Shown here: positions 13,653-16,002 of the stretch, piece after piece | Position numbering within the stretch: the first letter of the stretch is position 1 | How the letters are laid out: each line of letters begins with the position of its first letter | NCBI GenBank assembly: GCA_002317145.1 | Contig: DCIT01000021.1 | Location: forward strand, 1-16,002 | Direction of reading: 5' to 3' | Origin: Caryophanales bacterium UBA1719 | GTDB taxonomy: Bacteria > Bacillota_I > Bacilli_A > RFN20 > CAG-826 | DNA: 16,002 bases | Made by a program: the position numbers and the translations under genes | Notes under the pieces: generated by a model | Told to the model about the DNA's origin: nothing | The model's input: the letters and a program-made list of their open reading frames with translations, nothing else | The model's database searches: none

Positions 13653-15491
13653 ATGGCATACGGAATACTATATGATTATTTAATGGGCCAATCTATCGAT
13701 GGATTCAGATATTTTGGTGCACATTTCTGCAAGAACGATAAAAAGAAAAAAGGTGTAATGTTTAGACTATATGCTCCTAGCGCAACTGATGTAAGCGTCA
13801 TAGGAGAATGGAATAACTGGGATCCAAGCGTGGATAAAATGAATAAGATTGATGAATCCGGCATTTGGGAAGTATTTGTCCCAGGATTAAAAGATTATCA
13901 ATCATATAAATTTCATTTTAAAAATGCAAAGGGCAAATACGTCGATAAAATCGACCCATTTGCATTCTTCTCTAGCAATAGACCAGATACAACTTCGAAG
14001 TTATTTGATATAGAAAATTTCATTTGGCATGATGATCAATTCATGAAATCACAAACTCGTAATTTTGATCGTCCTATGTCAATTTATGAAGTTCATTTAG
14101 GATCATGGAAGGGTAAGGTTGATGGTCGTAATATTTCTTATGAAGAGATTGCTGATCATTTAATTCCTTATATGAAAGAATTAGGATATACCCATGTTGA
14201 GTGTATGCCTTTATGTCAATATCCATTTGATGGTTCTTGGGGTTATCAAGCGACAGGATTTTTCTCAATAGATTCTAGATATGGTAATCCAAAACAATTC
14301 ATGAGTTTTGTTGATAGAATGCATCAAGCGGGATTAGGTGTTATTGTTGATTTTGCTCCTGTACATTTTGCGAAAGATGAGTGGGCGTTATTTGAATATG
14401 ATGGTACTCATATGTTTGAGTATTCTGATAAACAACATATGTTCTCACCTTGGGGTTCTTGTCAATTTGATTTAGGTAAAGATCCCGTACGTTCATTCTT
14501 AATGAGTGCAATGAATTATTTTGCTTGTTACTGCCATGTTGATGGTATTAGAGTGGACGCAGTTTCTAACTTATTATTCTGGGATGGTAATAAAGCAATT
14601 GGTGCGAATACTGGAGCGATAGAATTCTTAAAAAGATTAAATGGTAAATTACATTATGCTCATCCAAGTTTAATGATGATTGCTGAAGATTCTACGGATT
14701 TCTTAGGAGTTACTAGACCGATAGAATATGGCGGAATTGGATTTGATTATAAATGGGATTTAGGATGGATGAATGATACTTTAAAATATTATTCGAAAGA
14801 TCCTATTTATAAAAAATATGAACATAATCATTTAACTTTCTCAATGGCCTATTTCTTCTCAGAGAATTTCTTATTACCTTTAAGTCATGATGAGGTTGTT
14901 CATGGTAAAGGAACAATTATAAATAAGATGTGGGGAGACTATGATCAAAAGTTTGCCTTACTACGTAACTTATATGCTTATCAATTCTCTCATCCAGGAA
15001 AGAAACTTAATTTCATGGGTAATGAATTAGCGAGCTTTGATGAATGGGATGAATCTAAATCTTTACCATGGAACTTACGTACATTCCCTAAACATGATTC
15101 GATGACTAGAGTCGTTAGAGATCTTAACTTAATTTATCAAAATGAAGATGCGATGAAAGTTGAAGAACATAATCCAATTCATTTCAATTGGTTAATGGTT
15201 GATAACGCGAATCAATCAGTCTTTGCTTTTGAAAGAAGAGTCGGTAATTCCCATTTAATATTTATCTTTAATATGACCGGTAATTACTACGAAAGATATG
15301 ATGTTGGAATGACTCGTCCAGGATTATATGAAGAGATATTTAACTCTGATAAAGATGTTTATTCAGGATGGAATCAATATAATGGATTACCAATTCATAC
15401 TGAAAATGGTGGACCTGAAAATAAACCATATAAAATGACAATTAAATTAGCATCATTTGGTGCTTGTATATTTAAATATAAAGGCGAATAA
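13653..15491 (+). CDS. glgB: 1,4-alpha-glucan branching enzyme (GH13)
   Basis: 612 residues. It creates alpha-1,6 branches in glycogen by cutting and transferring alpha-1,4 chains. An N-terminal CBM48 domain (about 30-115) contains VSVIGEWNNWDP. The GH13 barrel starts at SIYEVHLGSW (143-152). Catalytic residues are in place: nucleophile Asp302 in DGIRVDAV, acid/base Glu345 in IAEDST, and stabiliser Asp413 in LPLSHDEVVHGKG. FMGNELASFDEWDES and a C-terminal beta domain follow. It is the compact form lacking the longer N-terminal module found in E. coli GlgB. AAGGA is 7 nt upstream of the ATG. It is followed by glgP after 14 nt, so synthesis and breakdown of glycogen branches are co-transcribed. 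Confidence 0.96.
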   Translation: MAYGILYDYLMGQSIDGFRYFGAHFCKNDKKKKGVMFRLYAPSATDVSVIGEWNNWDPSVDKMNKIDESGIWEVFVPGLKDYQSYKFHFKNAKGKYVDKIDPFAFFSSNRPDTTSKLFDIENFIWHDDQFMKSQTRNFDRPMSIYEVHLGSWKGKVDGRNISYEEIADHLIPYMKELGYTHVECMPLCQYPFDGSWGYQATGFFSIDSRYGNPKQFMSFVDRMHQAGLGVIVDFAPVHFAKDEWALFEYDGTHMFEYSDKQHMFSPWGSCQFDLGKDPVRSFLMSAMNYFACYCHVDGIRVDAVSNLLFWDGNKAIGANTGAIEFLKRLNGKLHYAHPSLMMIAEDSTDFLGVTRPIEYGGIGFDYKWDLGWMNDTLKYYSKDPIYKKYEHNHLTFSMAYFFSENFLLPLSHDEVVHGKGTIINKMWGDYDQKFALLRNLYAYQFSHPGKKLNFMGNELASFDEWDESKSLPWNLRTFPKHDSMTRVVRDLNLIYQNEDAMKVEEHNPIHFNWLMVDNANQSVFAFERRVGNSHLIFIFNMTGNYYERYDVGMTRPGLYEEIFNSDKDVYSGWNQYNGLPIHTENGGPENKPYKMTIKLASFGACIFKYKGE

Positions 15492-15505
15492 ATTGGAGGA
15501 TATTT

Positions 15506-16002
15506 ATGTTTAAAACAAAAGAGGCTTTTAAGAAAGAATTTGCGCTTAGATTATCGCAAAAATATGGACGTTCTGTTGAGACATCTCATATTACTGAACG
15601 TTACGATATTCTAGGTGAAATGGTTAGAGATTATGCTGGTAATGAATACCGTGTAACTCATGACGCTGTTATTCAAAAACATCAAAAACAATTAGTGTAT
15701 TTCTCAATGGAATTTTTAATTGGCAGATTACTTGTTAATAACATGCAAAATCTTGGAATATATGAAGTTGCTAAAAAAGGTTTAGCAGATTTAGGAATCA
15801 ATATTCATGAGATCGAAGAGAAAGAAGCAGATGCCGGTTTAGGTAATGGTGGACTTGGTCGACTAGCGGCATGTTTCCTTGATTCTATCGCTTCTTTAGG
15901 ATATCCAGGACATGGTAACTGCTTACGTTTCCAATATGGATTCTTCCGTCAAAAATTAGATAAAGGTTATCAAAAAGAATTACCAGATCAATGGTTAACA
16001 AA
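15506..16002 (+). CDS. glgP: Glycogen/maltodextrin phosphorylase, N-terminal part (partial)
   Basis: The first 165 codons are present; the gene runs off the right edge. Phosphorylases of this family (GT35, PLP-dependent) release glucose-1-phosphate from alpha-1,4-glucan ends. Recognisable segments are YFSMEFLIGRLLVNN, EADAGLGNGGLGRLAACFLDS and LRFQYGFFRQK, all standard N-domain motifs. The PLP-binding lysine region lies outside the window. GGAGGA is a strong ribosome binding site 5 nt before the ATG. It directly follows glgB and probably shares its promoter and candidate operator. Whether glycogen or imported maltodextrin is the main substrate cannot be told from this fragment. Confidence 0.95.
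   Translation, partial: MFKTKEAFKKEFALRLSQKYGRSVETSHITERYDILGEMVRDYAGNEYRVTHDAVIQKHQKQLVYFSMEFLIGRLLVNNMQNLGIYEVAKKGLADLGINIHEIEEKEADAGLGNGGLGRLAACFLDSIASLGYPGHGNCLRFQYGFFRQKLDKGYQKELPDQWLT

Noticed and set aside
188..16002. Mycoplasma-type code (TGA as Trp)
   Set aside because: Tryptophans are TGG throughout and the desulfurase gene ends at TGA exactly where thiI begins.

Overview
The window comes from an AT-rich Gram-positive bacterium that uses the standard genetic code. Tryptophan is always TGG, and TGA serves as a real stop at the end of the first gene. Almost all other stops are TAA, most genes have an AGGAGG-type ribosome binding site, and secreted proteins are lipoproteins. Gene content (NifS-ThiI pair, MalEFG/MsmX-type sugar importer, infC-rpmI-rplT with an L20-type leader, GlgB-GlgP) fits an uncultured Bacilli/Mollicutes-related gut lineage (Acholeplasma, RF39 or Erysipelotrichales-like). 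That placement is inference.

Layout. Positions 1-3998 (+) carry the tail of a NifS-like cysteine desulfurase, thiI, a small four-helix membrane protein and a GH35 beta-galactosidase-type enzyme, all overlapping or nearly touching. Positions 4019-8974 (+) are a complete CUT1 sugar ABC importer: lipoprotein binding protein, two permeases and the ATPase. It has its own promoter overlapping the end of the GH35 gene. Positions 8976-10751 (-) encode a secreted UshA/CpdB-type nucleotidase lipoprotein that converges on the importer. Positions 10877-12163 (+) encode an AAA-type ATPase of the DUF4143 family. A bidirectional terminator at 12175-12210 separates it from infC-rpmI-rplT, transcribed leftward from about 13494. 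Positions 13653-16002 (+) hold glgB and the start of glgP.

How the genes work together. The importer, GH35 enzyme, branching enzyme and phosphorylase suggest uptake of oligosaccharides (maltodextrin- or galactoside-type) and storage as glycogen. The desulfurase and ThiI would make 4-thiouridine in tRNA. The nucleotidase would scavenge nucleosides and phosphate outside the cell.

Most notable observations. (1) Three genes (binding protein, nucleotidase, DUF4143 ATPase) lack a ribosome binding site and share one geometry: -35, 17 bp, -10, 6 bp, ATG. This predicts leaderless mRNAs and moves two start codons downstream. (2) infC almost certainly starts at a non-canonical ATT (13352), placed 9 nt after a perfect AAGGAGG and 24 nt upstream of the first ATG. 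(3) Perfect inverted repeats with 9-bp arms lie on the promoters of the importer, the nucleotidase and glgB and are candidate operators. (4) The infC leader shows an attenuator hairpin and three copies of an 8-nt motif. I see no mobile element, CRISPR array, tRNA or rRNA, and no clearly new multi-gene system.
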